Shown: positions 47,045-56,590 of the stretch, in pieces | How the letters are laid out: every line of letters begins with the position of its first letter | Numbering within the stretch: position 1 is the stretch's first letter | The notes under the pieces: generated by a model | What the model was told of the DNA's origin: nothing | The model's input: the letters and a program-made list of their open reading frames with translations, nothing else | The model's database searches: none | From: Fredinandcohnia aciditolerans | GTDB lineage: Bacteria; Bacillota; Bacilli; Bacillales; Bacillaceae_L | DNA length: 64,000 nt | Reading direction: 5' to 3' | Assembly (NCBI GenBank): GCA_003640645.1 | Contig: QGHH01000021.1 | Location: 1 to 64,000 of the forward strand | Made by a program: the position numbers and the translations under genes

Positions 47045-47383
47045 TTGAGATTCCAGTGGAATTTAATTTTAGGACTATTATTTGCACTTATTGTAGCAAT
47101 CTTTGCGGTAGTGAACGTAGATTCTGTAAGAGTTAATTATGTTTTTGGTTATTCAGAAATCCCGCTTATTTTAATTATTTTGGGTTCAGCCTTACTCGGA
47201 GGCTTAATCGTGGGAATGTTTGGGATTCTTCGTCAATATAGGCAGCAGCGTCAAATTAAAAAGCTAGAGAAAGAAATTGAACAACTTAAGAGTGTAAAAG
47301 TTGAGGAAAAACCAGTAGAGAAAAAAAGTAATGATTCTACGGAAAAGGCTAATGAGGACGAGTCGGAGAATCAAAATCAATGA
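47045..47383 (+). CDS. LapA-family (DUF1049) membrane protein
   Basis: 112 residues starting at TTG (47045) with AAGGAG upstream. It has two membrane segments (LILGLLFALIVAIFAVVNVDSV and IPLILIILGSALLGGLIVGMFG), then a coiled coil RQQRQIKKLEKEIEQLKSV and an acidic, N/E/K-rich tail. That is the lipopolysaccharide-assembly-A-domain arrangement; the Bacillus counterparts have no known role. Its stop codon lies inside the first degenerate unit of the 52-bp array. Confidence 0.85.
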   Translation: MRFQWNLILGLLFALIVAIFAVVNVDSVRVNYVFGYSEIPLILIILGSALLGGLIVGMFGILRQYRQQRQIKKLEKEIEQLKSVKVEEKPVEKKSNDSTEKANEDESENQNQ

Positions 47384-48125
47384 TGCCATTCTTAGAAATG
47401 AAGAAGTTATTGGTTGTCATTTTATAAGAGTTCTGTTCTTCATCGAGGTTATGAATACCATAATGTCTGATATGTAAAAGAGTTATGTTCTTCATCAAGG
47501 TAATGAAGAACATAAAGGCTCATATTTATAAGAATTTTGTTCATCATCAGGGTTATGAAGAACATTATGTCTGCTATTTAAAACAGTTATGATCTTCATC
47601 GAGTTTATGAAGAACATAAACGCTCATATTTAATTGAGTAATGATCTTCATTAAGGTAATGAAGAACATAAAGGCTGTCATTTATAAGAGTTATGTTCTT
47701 CATCAGAGTTATGAAGACCATAATGTCTGATATTCAATAGAGTTATGTTCTTCATCAAGGTAATGAAGAATATAAAGACTGCCATTTATGAGAGTTATGA
47801 TCTTCATCAAGGTTATGAAGAACAAATTGTCTGTGATTTATAAGAGTTATGTTCTTCATCAAGGTAATGAAGAACATAATGTCTTTCATTTATAAGAGTT
47901 ATGTTCTTCATCAAGGTAATGAAGAACATAATGGCTATTATTTCTAAGAGTTACGTTCTTCATCAAGGTAATGAAGAACAAATTGTCTGTCATTTATAAG
48001 AGTTATGTTCTTCATCAAGGTAATGAAGAACATATGACACTCATTTATAAGAGTTAAGGTCTTCAACGAGGCAACGATGATTATAATGGTTGCCAGTTTT
48101 AGAAGAAATATAGTCTTCAACTCAT
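47379..48125. repeat. Tandem array of about thirteen 52-bp palindromic units
   Basis: Units start at 47431 and repeat every 52 bp exactly up to 48003 (twelve starts), then at 48054, with degenerate units at both ends (47379 and about 48108). Each unit has a left arm TTATGTTCTTCAT, a 7-base loop CAAGGTA, the complementary right arm ATGAAGAACATAA, and about 19 bases of linker such as TGTCTGTCATTTATAAGAG. The best copies are U9, U10 and U12. Fifty-two is not a multiple of three, all frames contain stops, and no gene fits. It fills the whole 750-bp gap between the lapA-like gene and the helicase gene. Confidence 0.95.
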
Positions 48126-48133
48126 GGTTACCG

Positions 48134-50332
48134 TTATTTTACCTTCACTACATCCGCCGGCTCCAATAATCCCATTTCTAAGCAAGTTTCAAGGAGCAGT
48201 GCTTTTCGTTCTTTCTGAAATTGAATTTCAATTCTTTCACCAGTAACAGACAAGATTGTTCCGTGTCCAAATACACGATGCTTTACAGCCATTCCCTCTT
48301 CGATGTCGTCTCCCTTTTTAATCGAATTTGGATTATAAGGGACAACCGTCTTTTCACGGACCGGCTTCTTCTTTTGTACGGCCTGCTCGACTCTGACCGG
48401 TGGAGAGATGATATTTTTTACATTTGCGACAAATCGTGAACCTGTAACGTCTTTTCCATTTTGTTTTTTATAGGATAATAGTTCGAGTTCCTGTTCCGCG
48501 CGTGTCATTCCTACATAAAACAACCGGACAGCCTCTTCCATTAAATTACGGTTCCCATCTTTATATGCATTAATCTCGTCATGTGAAGGAATCACTCCTT
48601 CTATCAAATCAATCATATACACCTTTTTAAACTCAAGCCCTTTTGAACTGTGAAAAGTAGAAAGGGTAATGGCATCTTTATTCTTATTAAACTTTGACGT
48701 CTTTAATAGATTTTCTAAATGCTTTAGTCGTTCAGCGAATTGTTCCATTGTTTCAAGAGTATCTGCTATTTCCTCAAGTGTTTGAAGTACACCAAATAAA
48801 TAATCCGTTTTAAATCCAAGCTTCTTACTCATTTCTTTAAGTGTTTTATCGTAACCAAGTTGATTTCTTATGAGTTTTATCGCCTTAAGTGGCTTTGTCC
48901 CTTTCATTTGTTGGAAGGTTTTTTTGCATGCTTGAATTTGTTTAGTTTGATAATCTTTTAAACCTTTATTTTGTAGCAGTTGATCGAAGATGGATTCCGT
49001 TGGCTTCTTTTTTGCTATTTCGAACAATTGTTCTCTTGATAGAAAAAATCCACATTTCGTATATATTTGTTCAAAAATATCGATTCGTTTATCTGTATAC
49101 GTCATCCTCATAAAATTTAATACATCTTTAACGACCCAATGCGAAAAGAAACGATTATCTGAGTCCTTGATATAAAAAGGAATTTGACTCCGATCAAGCT
49201 CATTGATTAAATTGATGGAAGATGAATTATTCCGATATAGTACAGCGACATCCTTCTTCTCGTCTACACGATCAATTTCTTGGACGATGTATTTTGCTTG
49301 AAACCGATAATCCTCAAATTCTTTAATCTCAATCGGCTTTTGATTCGGATTTTCGGTGAACATATTTTTATCATAACGGTCTTTATTTCGCTTAATAAAA
49401 CGATTAGCTACATGAACAATGTCCTTTGACGAACGATAGTTCTGTTCCATTTTAAGGATAACGGCGTTTGGATAGACTTTTTTAAAATCAAGTAAATACT
49501 TCGGCTCCGCTCCTCTCCAAGAATAGATTGATTGATCATCATCCGCCACAACATATAAGTTTTGGTGGGGCTTCACTAGCTTTTCAATAATCGCATGCTG
49601 AACAAGCGAGGTATCTTGGCTTTCATCTGTTAGGAGGTAATCATAGCGATTTTGATATTTCCTCAGAATAGGTTCATCATTTGAAAATGCATCATTTGCT
49701 ATCGTCAGCATGTCATCATAATCAAGTAAAAGATGATTATGATTTGCATTTTTTATCTTTTCATATTCCTCAAAAATGGCTTCGACTAATGGAATATCAC
49801 ACTCAATCTTATCCCACTCATCACGAGGAAGTAGCTTGTTTTTAATATAACTAATATAGGTGGTTAACTCTTCAAGCTGTTCTTCCGTAATGTTCTCACC
49901 ATTCAATGATTTAAAAATTTGCCGTAACAGTTGTTTTTTATTAGGTCCACCTTCTTGATTTCCTTCAATTAATTGATATGAAATTTGTTGTTTATACAAA
50001 TAATCTCGTACGACCTGGAATGCCAAACTATGAATGGTTGAAAAATCCACTGTGTCTAGGGATTGTTCCGGGAAGAAGCGTGCAAATCGATCTTTCATGT
50101 CAGCTGCGGACGCACGGCTAAAGGTTACAGCCTTAATTCGTGAAGGATGGACTCCTTCTTCTTCAATTAAATACCCAATTCTCATAATGGTTGTGGTTGT
50201 TTTACCCGAACCAGGTGATGCTAATAAGAGCAAAGGTCCCCTTCTATGAAGGACGGCCTGTTTTTGAACATTATTTAATTGGACACCAAGCTGTTCCTTT
50301 TTTCGATGAAAAAAGCTTTCCCCTTTATTCAT
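48134..50332 (-). CDS. UvrD/PcrA-like superfamily 1 DNA helicase
   Basis: 732 residues. Walker A ASPGSGKTTTT (residues 38-48), TFSRASAADMKDRF, DESQDTS (motif II), VADDDQSIYSWRGAEP (motif III) and TLSTFHSSKGLEFKKVYMIDL. The C-terminus has VKHRVFGHGTILSVTGERIEIQF, a UvrD/PcrA-like tudor tail that binds RNA polymerase in PcrA. It is the YjcD-like group of Bacillus rather than the housekeeping PcrA. The start has AAGGAGGTG. It is convergent with the 52-bp array. Confidence 0.9.
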   Translation of the reverse strand: MNKGESFFHRKKEQLGVQLNNVQKQAVLHRRGPLLLLASPGSGKTTTTIMRIGYLIEEEGVHPSRIKAVTFSRASAADMKDRFARFFPEQSLDTVDFSTIHSLAFQVVRDYLYKQQISYQLIEGNQEGGPNKKQLLRQIFKSLNGENITEEQLEELTTYISYIKNKLLPRDEWDKIECDIPLVEAIFEEYEKIKNANHNHLLLDYDDMLTIANDAFSNDEPILRKYQNRYDYLLTDESQDTSLVQHAIIEKLVKPHQNLYVVADDDQSIYSWRGAEPKYLLDFKKVYPNAVILKMEQNYRSSKDIVHVANRFIKRNKDRYDKNMFTENPNQKPIEIKEFEDYRFQAKYIVQEIDRVDEKKDVAVLYRNNSSSINLINELDRSQIPFYIKDSDNRFFSHWVVKDVLNFMRMTYTDKRIDIFEQIYTKCGFFLSREQLFEIAKKKPTESIFDQLLQNKGLKDYQTKQIQACKKTFQQMKGTKPLKAIKLIRNQLGYDKTLKEMSKKLGFKTDYLFGVLQTLEEIADTLETMEQFAERLKHLENLLKTSKFNKNKDAITLSTFHSSKGLEFKKVYMIDLIEGVIPSHDEINAYKDGNRNLMEEAVRLFYVGMTRAEQELELLSYKKQNGKDVTGSRFVANVKNIISPPVRVEQAVQKKKPVREKTVVPYNPNSIKKGDDIEEGMAVKHRVFGHGTILSVTGERIEIQFQKERKALLLETCLEMGLLEPADVVKVK

Positions 50333-50476
50333 GTTAGCACACCTCCTTTTTACTCAAAATACAATTATAAAGTCTATTAATTTTATTGACAAGGATGTTG
50401 AAATCCAAACAAGCTATGACATAAAACAAGGGTATAATTGGTACTTTATAGAGAGAAGAAATTTGAGGTGATTATC

Positions 50477-51865
50477 TTGGATTATCGAATTGAAAAAGAT
50501 ACCATGGGCGAAATAAAGGTTCCAGCTGATGCATACTGGGCTGCCCAAACCCAACGAAGCAAGGAGAACTTTCGAATTGGGACGGAAAAAATGCCACAAG
50601 AAGTGATTGAAGCCTTTGCGATTTTAAAACGAAGTGCCGCCATTGCAAATGAAAAGCTAGGGAAGTTAAATGCCAATAAAACTAAAGCGATTATTTACGC
50701 GTGTGATGAAATTTTATCAGGAAAAATAGTTGACCATTTTCCGCTCGTTGTATGGCAAACAGGCAGCGGTACGCAAAGTAATATGAATGTAAATGAAGTC
50801 GTCGCTAACCGCGCTAACCAATGGTTAAAGGATAACGGGATTGATGAACGAATTCACCCAAATGATGACGTTAATATGAGTCAAAGCTCAAATGATACCT
50901 TCCCAACGGCCATGCATATTGCTGGTGTGAAAGCTATTAATGAACGCCTCCTTCCTGTTATTCAAAAGTTGCAGACAACATTAGAAGACAAGGAAAAAAA
51001 ATTTGCTAACATTGTAAAAATCGGAAGAACTCATCTTCAAGATGCTACACCATTAACACTCGGTCAAGAAATAAGTGGTTGGGTTCACATGTTGAAACGA
51101 TCTAAGGAAATGATCAAGGAGTCTACCGAAAAAATGCTCGCCCTTGCCATAGGTGGGACGGCAGTAGGTACGGGGATTAATGCTCACCCTTTGTTTGGGG
51201 AGAAAGTAGCGAAGGAAATTGCAGAACACACGAAGCTTGGCTTTTATTCATCCGAGAATAAATTCCATGCGTTAACCAGTCATGATGAAATCGTATTTGC
51301 TCACGGAGCATTAAAAGGATTGGCAGCTAACTTGATGAAAATTGCCAATGATGTCAGATGGCTAGCAAGTGGGCCACGTTGTGGGATCGGTGAAATAACA
51401 ATCCCGGAAAATGAGCCCGGTAGTTCGATTATGCCAGGGAAAGTAAATCCGACTCAAAGTGAGGCACTTACAATGGTTGCGGTTCAAGTCATGGGAAATG
51501 ATGCAACAATCGGAATCGCAGCGAGTCAAGGCAATTTTGAGCTTAATGTGTTTAAACCAGTGATCATTTATAATTTCCTTCAATCCGTTAGACTTTTAGC
51601 TGATTCGATGGAATCGTTTAATACCAACTGTGCCGTTGGTATTCAGGCAAATGAGGCAGTTATCTCTAAATACCTGCACGAATCTTTGATGCTTGTTACG
51701 GCATTAAACCCACATATCGGCTATGAAAAAGCAGCGAAAATTGCGAAGCATGCTCATAAACACGAAACTTCTTTAAAAGAGGCTGCCATACAGTTAGGAA
51801 TTCTAACAGAAGCTGAGTTTGATCAATATGTAAAACCTGAACAAATGGTACATCCAAAGGAATAA
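50477..51865 (+). CDS. fumC: Fumarate hydratase, class II
   Basis: 462 residues from a TTG at 50477 with GAGGTG six bases before; an upstream in-frame ATG at 50438 lacks support. It catalyses fumarate to malate in the TCA cycle and needs no Fe-S cluster. Family motifs are [46 protein letters not shown] and the [11 protein letters not shown] signature with the mobile Ser loop. A terminator follows. It is divergent from the helicase gene. Confidence 0.96.
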   Translation: MDYRIEKDTMGEIKVPADAYWAAQTQRSKENFRIGTEKMPQEVIEAFAILKRSAAIANEKLGKLNANKTKAIIYACDEILSGKIVDHFPLVVWQTGSGTQSNMNVNEVVANRANQWLKDNGIDERIHPNDDVNMSQSSNDTFPTAMHIAGVKAINERLLPVIQKLQTTLEDKEKKFANIVKIGRTHLQDATPLTLGQEISGWVHMLKRSKEMIKESTEKMLALAIGGTAVGTGINAHPLFGEKVAKEIAEHTKLGFYSSENKFHALTSHDEIVFAHGALKGLAANLMKIANDVRWLASGPRCGIGEITIPENEPGSSIMPGKVNPTQSEALTMVAVQVMGNDATIGIAASQGNFELNVFKPVIIYNFLQSVRLLADSMESFNTNCAVGIQANEAVISKYLHESLMLVTALNPHIGYEKAAKIAKHAHKHETSLKEAAIQLGILTEAEFDQYVKPEQMVHPKE

Positions 51866-51899
51866 AAAATAGCCTTCCACACTCGGAAGGCTATCATTT
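51866..51899. terminator. Bidirectional intrinsic terminator
   Basis: ATAGCCTTCC/GGAAGGCTAT stem with an ACACTC loop between the convergent fumC and pepF. Confidence 0.92.
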
Positions 51900-53690
51900 T
51901 TATAACTGAGAAAATTGCTCTACTAATTCATTAAATTTCTTTAATGAGTTTTCAATTGGGTATGGAGTTGTAAGGTCTACCCCTGTCTTTTTCAACAATT
52001 CTAGCGGGTAGTCGGAGCTGCCGCTTTTTAAAAATTGAAGATAAGAAGTGAGTGTTGTTTTGTCCCCTTCTAAAATTTTGGTAGCAATATGAATCGCTGA
52101 TGCAAACCCAGTTGCGTATTTATAAACGTAAAATGGTCGGTAGAAATGTGGGATTCGGGACCAACCATATTTTACTTCATCATCAAACACAAGGTCCTCA
52201 CCATGATACTCTCTAAATAATCCCTCATATACTTCACTAAACGAGTCAACATTTAAAGGCAATCCTTGTTCTGCCATTTCGTGCGTTTTCTTTTCGAACT
52301 CCGCAAACATCACTTGGGTAAAGAAAGTTCCTTTAAATTTATCGATAAAGTGATTGATTAAGAATTTCTTAACCTCTTCATTTGCTTCATTGTTCAATAA
52401 GTAGTTGATCAAAAGAACTTCATTAACTGTTGAAGCTACCTCAGCTACAAAAATACTGTAACGTGCGGTAATTTGCGGTTGATGCTCAGAACTTAGCTTA
52501 CTGTGTACGCCATGGCCACATTCATGAACCAATGTAAATAAGCTGTCTAAGTCATCCTGATGGTTCAACAAAATATATGGATGTACACCATACACACCTA
52601 GATTATAGGCTCCAGAACGTTTTCCAGGCGTTTCCCGTACATCGAAATAACGCGAAGTTCTAAAATCCTTCAGTGTTTGAATATAATCTTCGCCTAATGG
52701 AGCAAGTGCACTGCACATAATTTCAAATGCTTCATCATACGAAATATCCTTCTTTGCCCCGCTAACGAGTGGTACACTTAAGTCATACTGACGAAGCTCA
52801 TCAAGACCTAATTTTTCCTTGCGGATGCTTGTGTATTTGTGCATGGCACTGATGTTTTTCTTTGTTGTTTCGATTAGGTTTTCATAGACATCTTTTGGAA
52901 CATTATCTCCGAATAATGCTTTTTCAAGTGCCGATGGATAATGACGTAGTTTTGAAATGGTCACATTATTTTTAATCGCGGCAGATAAAGTCGAAGCAAT
53001 TGAATTTTTTAAATGAACATATGGCTCATAATAGGCTTTATAAGCTTCTTTTCGCTTTTCGCGATCCTCATCCTCGATCAGCTTTGCATACATTCCTCTC
53101 GTTAACTCTACCTTCTTACCGTCATCCTTCGTGATTTTACCAAAGCGAATATCCGCATTATTAATCATACCGTATGTTGTACTTGGTGCAGAAAGTGCCT
53201 CACCTAATTGTGAGAGAATCTCTTCTTGGTCTTTGTTTAAAACATGTGGTTTGTACCGGTACGATTCAAGTAATTCTTTTTCAAAGTACTGAAGTCCTTC
53301 TTCCTCGGCAATGTAATGCTTTAACGTTTCTTCCTCTAAGCTTAATAAGAACGGCATGAAAAAGGAATTCTTCGTGCTCACCTTTACACTAAGCTGTTTA
53401 GCTCGGTCTAAATAGGATTGTGATTTGGTAACTCGTGTATCTTCATCGACCTTTAACATAGCATATGCAAAAAGCTTGTTAAAATGGAAAGAGAGTCTTT
53501 CACTCAAGGTTAAATACTCACATAACGAATGTCCGTCATGAATATTGCCATCAAATTTTCCTAGCTCCTCCCCCATCTTTTCAATGAGTTTGTAGTCTTC
53601 CTCCCATTTGCTTAGATCAGAATAGAGATCATTTAAATTCCATTTCTCCTGTTCAGGCACATCAGTTCGAGATGAATAGGTAGTTGTCAT
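51900..53690 (-). CDS. pepF: Oligoendopeptidase F
   Basis: 596 residues from the ATG at 53690 (AAAGGAGAA upstream); the longer frame back to 53771 has no ribosome binding site. An M3 zinc metallopeptidase that cleaves short peptides in the cytosol. HECGHGVH (near residue 389) is the HExxH zinc site, with the third ligand Glu in the following helix (FVAEVASTVNEVLL). Full length. Confidence 0.95.
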   Translation of the reverse strand: MTTTYSSRTDVPEQEKWNLNDLYSDLSKWEEDYKLIEKMGEELGKFDGNIHDGHSLCEYLTLSERLSFHFNKLFAYAMLKVDEDTRVTKSQSYLDRAKQLSVKVSTKNSFFMPFLLSLEEETLKHYIAEEEGLQYFEKELLESYRYKPHVLNKDQEEILSQLGEALSAPSTTYGMINNADIRFGKITKDDGKKVELTRGMYAKLIEDEDREKRKEAYKAYYEPYVHLKNSIASTLSAAIKNNVTISKLRHYPSALEKALFGDNVPKDVYENLIETTKKNISAMHKYTSIRKEKLGLDELRQYDLSVPLVSGAKKDISYDEAFEIMCSALAPLGEDYIQTLKDFRTSRYFDVRETPGKRSGAYNLGVYGVHPYILLNHQDDLDSLFTLVHECGHGVHSKLSSEHQPQITARYSIFVAEVASTVNEVLLINYLLNNEANEEVKKFLINHFIDKFKGTFFTQVMFAEFEKKTHEMAEQGLPLNVDSFSEVYEGLFREYHGEDLVFDDEVKYGWSRIPHFYRPFYVYKYATGFASAIHIATKILEGDKTTLTSYLQFLKSGSSDYPLELLKKTGVDLTTPYPIENSLKKFNELVEQFSQL

Positions 53691-53823
53691 CGCAATTCTC
53701 CTTTGAATTAAATTGAAATTACTTTTATTATGTAAGAAAGAAATATATGATATGAGATAGATATGTTTCATTATATTTTATATGAATTACATAAATTTGT
53801 AAAAAGTGAAAGGATGTTCATAC

Positions 53824-54612
53824 ATGGCGAACAAATTGCCTCATGTAGAGGACTCAGGTGGAACTGTATATCTCCCACCAAAAAATGAGTATGAAACATT
53901 TATTGATGATGCCCACTATGAAGAGAAGGTTCGAGAATGGGGCCTTTCAGTGAAAAAGGAATACTGGTACAAAGAAAGAACACATCAGCGAATTGTTACA
54001 ATCAAAGGATATGAGGTGTACGGTAAGACTGGGGAACACAATACAATCGTCCTTGAATTTCAAGATGGGAATCTCACTTGTATTCACCCTGCCTATTTAA
54101 AAGAGATGCAGTCGCCAAGCTTTACAAAAGCTGCTATTTCAGACGCAAATGTATCTCAGCCGAAGACAAAGGAAACTGTGAGCAAGGTAGTTGTAGAGAA
54201 GCCGGAAACAACCGAAAAAAAACCAGCAGTTAAAAAAGAAAAACAACCCGAAAAGAAAGTGAAAAAAGAAAAAGCACCAAAAATTGAACTGCCAGCAGAT
54301 AAGGTTCATTTTACCGCTAAGGTTAAGCAATTCGCGTTAACATGGAACCATTTTAATGAGGATAACGATGAAGTCATTGTTCTTGAGAATGTGGTTATTC
54401 AGCAAGAAAAACCAGTTGAAATTGGACTGGCTTGGTGTTCTCATTCAAAGACATTAAAGAAATTAGAGCTTGAACCCGGGAATACCCTTGAATTTGATGC
54501 CAAAATCGTGAAAAAGCGACTTGCAAAGGGTAAGGACGTTGAAGAAGAGTTTATCATTGAAGACCCCGTTCACTATAAAATCAACAATCCATCAAAATTA
54601 AAGAAAAGCTAA
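53824..54612 (+). CDS. Protein of unknown function with K/E/P-rich linker
   Basis: 262 residues from the ATG at 53824 (MANKLPHVEDSGG). The N-terminal domain (about 1-100) has WGLSVKKEYWYKERTHQRIVTIKGYEVYG. A linker of about 50 residues follows, rich in Lys, Glu and Pro (EKKPAVKKEKQPEKKVKKE). The C-terminal domain (about 165-255) has VKQFALTWNHFNEDNDEVIVLENVVI, which looks beta-rich. There is no signal peptide or membrane segment. I do not recognise the family. It sits between pepF and sqhC, convergent with the latter. Confidence 0.75.
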   Translation: MANKLPHVEDSGGTVYLPPKNEYETFIDDAHYEEKVREWGLSVKKEYWYKERTHQRIVTIKGYEVYGKTGEHNTIVLEFQDGNLTCIHPAYLKEMQSPSFTKAAISDANVSQPKTKETVSKVVVEKPETTEKKPAVKKEKQPEKKVKKEKAPKIELPADKVHFTAKVKQFALTWNHFNEDNDEVIVLENVVIQQEKPVEIGLAWCSHSKTLKKLELEPGNTLEFDAKIVKKRLAKGKDVEEEFIIEDPVHYKINNPSKLKKS

Positions 54613-54640
54613 AAGAGCATTTTGTTCTTTTAGCTTTTTT
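54608..54640. terminator. Intrinsic terminator between convergent genes
   Basis: AGCTAAAAGA/TCTTTTAGCT stem followed by TTTTTT, overlapping the stop codon of the unknown protein. Confidence 0.85.
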
Positions 54641-56516
54641 GGGGATACTTCTTTTGATAGTGTGAGAGTGCCAGTAACGGGAATATATACCGGTAGCTGT
54701 GATAGTGAATATAAAAATCCCCTGCCATCCCCTGCCCTTTCGGATAGTTTGTCGTCCAGTCATCTTTGTCTACATTTTCTAGAAGAAATCGAATCCCATT
54801 ATCAATGGCTTTTGTTCGTTTTTCACTTACTGAAATAAGGGCATCCAGCGCCCAAGCGGTATGTGTTAATGTACTTGTTTTTAAAGGAACATATTTATTT
54901 TTACTATCGCTCCTACAAGATTCACCCCAGCCTCCATCCTGATTTTGAATGGACTCAAGCCAGATAATCGCTTTTTTTATAGCTGAATACGTTGGAAGCA
55001 CACCAACAGCTCGTAATCCTGTGACCGCTCCCCATGTTCCGTATATATAACAGATTCCCCATCGCCCATACCATGAGCCATTTTTCTCTTGGTTGTTTGT
55101 TAGCCATCTGATGGCCGATTTTATAGAAGGATGTTCTTTAGGCAGATTTGTATATTTACCCAGATACTCAAGTGTTCGGCCAGTCACATCTGCTGAAGAT
55201 GGATCTGTTAAAATATATTCTGCTTTTTCAATCGGTAACAAGCTTAGTAGCTTACTATCCGTATTTTTTTCAAAAGCTGGCCATCCCCCATCATCGTTTT
55301 GCATGGTCATAAGCCATTGTAATCCTAGTTGCCAAGATTGTCTGTTAATGGGTTCATTTTTTACCGTTCTTGCTATTGATCGCAGTGAAGAAGTTGTATC
55401 ATCCACATCTGGGTGTATGGTGTTCATGTCTGCAAAACCCCATCCGCCAGGAAGACCTGTTGGATTCTGGATTGCCCAGTCTCCATATTTGAAGTGTTGA
55501 CGATTAAATAAATAAAGATTTGCTTTTTTAATCATTGGATCGGATGCCGGTACCCCTGCTTCTTGTAAGGCATACCCAAGAAGCGAAGTATTCCATATAT
55601 CTGCAGTGGTGTATTGCATATGGATATGGCCATTTATTTCCGTTTTCATTGACTTTAAGCCGTTAACCGCATTTCTAATCAATACATGATTTTTGGGATA
55701 GCCCAAGGAAAGTAATGCAAAAATCATGAGAAATGTCGAACTAAAATAACCTAGAAAAGTTCCATCAGGCTCTTTCCGGCGTAGCATGTATTGTCTTGCT
55801 TGTTCCAGTGCTAATTGGTGAAGATGTGTAGGTAATCCAATTAAACCTTTTACTGCCTGCTGAATTCCAGAGTAAAATGACCGCCATTCGGGTGAATGTC
55901 GAAATTCAAAGACATCTTCTTCTCTTTTACTGGTTAATTCAGATAAATCTGGACTATTTTTTGTTCTGAGTTGAAACTTTTTATCAGCAAGAATCATAAT
56001 TGGCGTGAGATTTGCCCTGCCGAATTCTGAAAAACTATAAAAATGTATAGGAAACGAAGTGGGAAGAAGAATTATTTCAAGTGGTAGCGGGAAAAATGTT
56101 GGCCACTTCTGCTGCCCTGTTAAGGCTAGCATGAATTTTGTGAACATATGGGATTTCTTAAGACCTCCATTTTTTACTATAAACGATTTCGCACGTTTCA
56201 TTCTTGGGTCTGATTTTTTAATAAGACCTGAATATAGAAGTGCATAATATGCCTCCACAGTCGCGGATAAATTTCCATCTCCTTCATCATAAAAAAGTTT
56301 CCATGCCCCATTCTTTTCTTGCCTACTTAAAATCCTTTCTGTTAATTGTTGAACTAAGTTCTCATCATTTATTTCAAGGCTACTTAATAAAATAATCATA
56401 TAACAATCGGTTGAAATTCCTGTTTCAAACGGATACTTCCATGAACCATTTGGAGACTGGTCCTTCCTAACTTTTTCAATCAGATCATGTAATTTGATAT
56501 TAACCTTGTCTAACAT
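54630..56516 (-). CDS. sqhC: Squalene-hopene-cyclase-family sporulenol synthase
   Basis: 628 residues, the two-domain alpha/alpha barrel of class II triterpene cyclases. The catalytic DxDD motif is in HPDVDDTTSSLRSI, and several QW repeats are present (QEKNGAWKL, QNDDGGWPAFE, QNQDGGWGES). Size and sequence match B. subtilis SqhC, which cyclises tetraprenyl-beta-curcumene to sporulenol in sporulating cells. Forms that cyclise squalene to hopene cannot be excluded by eye. Confidence 0.88.
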   Translation of the reverse strand: MLDKVNIKLHDLIEKVRKDQSPNGSWKYPFETGISTDCYMIILLSSLEINDENLVQQLTERILSRQEKNGAWKLFYDEGDGNLSATVEAYYALLYSGLIKKSDPRMKRAKSFIVKNGGLKKSHMFTKFMLALTGQQKWPTFFPLPLEIILLPTSFPIHFYSFSEFGRANLTPIMILADKKFQLRTKNSPDLSELTSKREEDVFEFRHSPEWRSFYSGIQQAVKGLIGLPTHLHQLALEQARQYMLRRKEPDGTFLGYFSSTFLMIFALLSLGYPKNHVLIRNAVNGLKSMKTEINGHIHMQYTTADIWNTSLLGYALQEAGVPASDPMIKKANLYLFNRQHFKYGDWAIQNPTGLPGGWGFADMNTIHPDVDDTTSSLRSIARTVKNEPINRQSWQLGLQWLMTMQNDDGGWPAFEKNTDSKLLSLLPIEKAEYILTDPSSADVTGRTLEYLGKYTNLPKEHPSIKSAIRWLTNNQEKNGSWYGRWGICYIYGTWGAVTGLRAVGVLPTYSAIKKAIIWLESIQNQDGGWGESCRSDSKNKYVPLKTSTLTHTAWALDALISVSEKRTKAIDNGIRFLLENVDKDDWTTNYPKGQGMAGDFYIHYHSYRYIFPLLALSHYQKKYPQKS

Positions 56517-56590
56517 AAAACACCTCCCTTCAACCTACTCCATACATATTCAGCGTAATCCGCGAGCATTCATAGAGGAGGTCAACACAG

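Noticed and set aside
47379-48125. CRISPR array
   Set aside because: The whole 52-bp unit repeats, including the linker; there are no unique spacers of comparable size, and no cas genes are nearby.
47379-48125. Repetitive protein-coding gene
   Set aside because: The period of 52 is not a multiple of three and every frame contains frequent stops.
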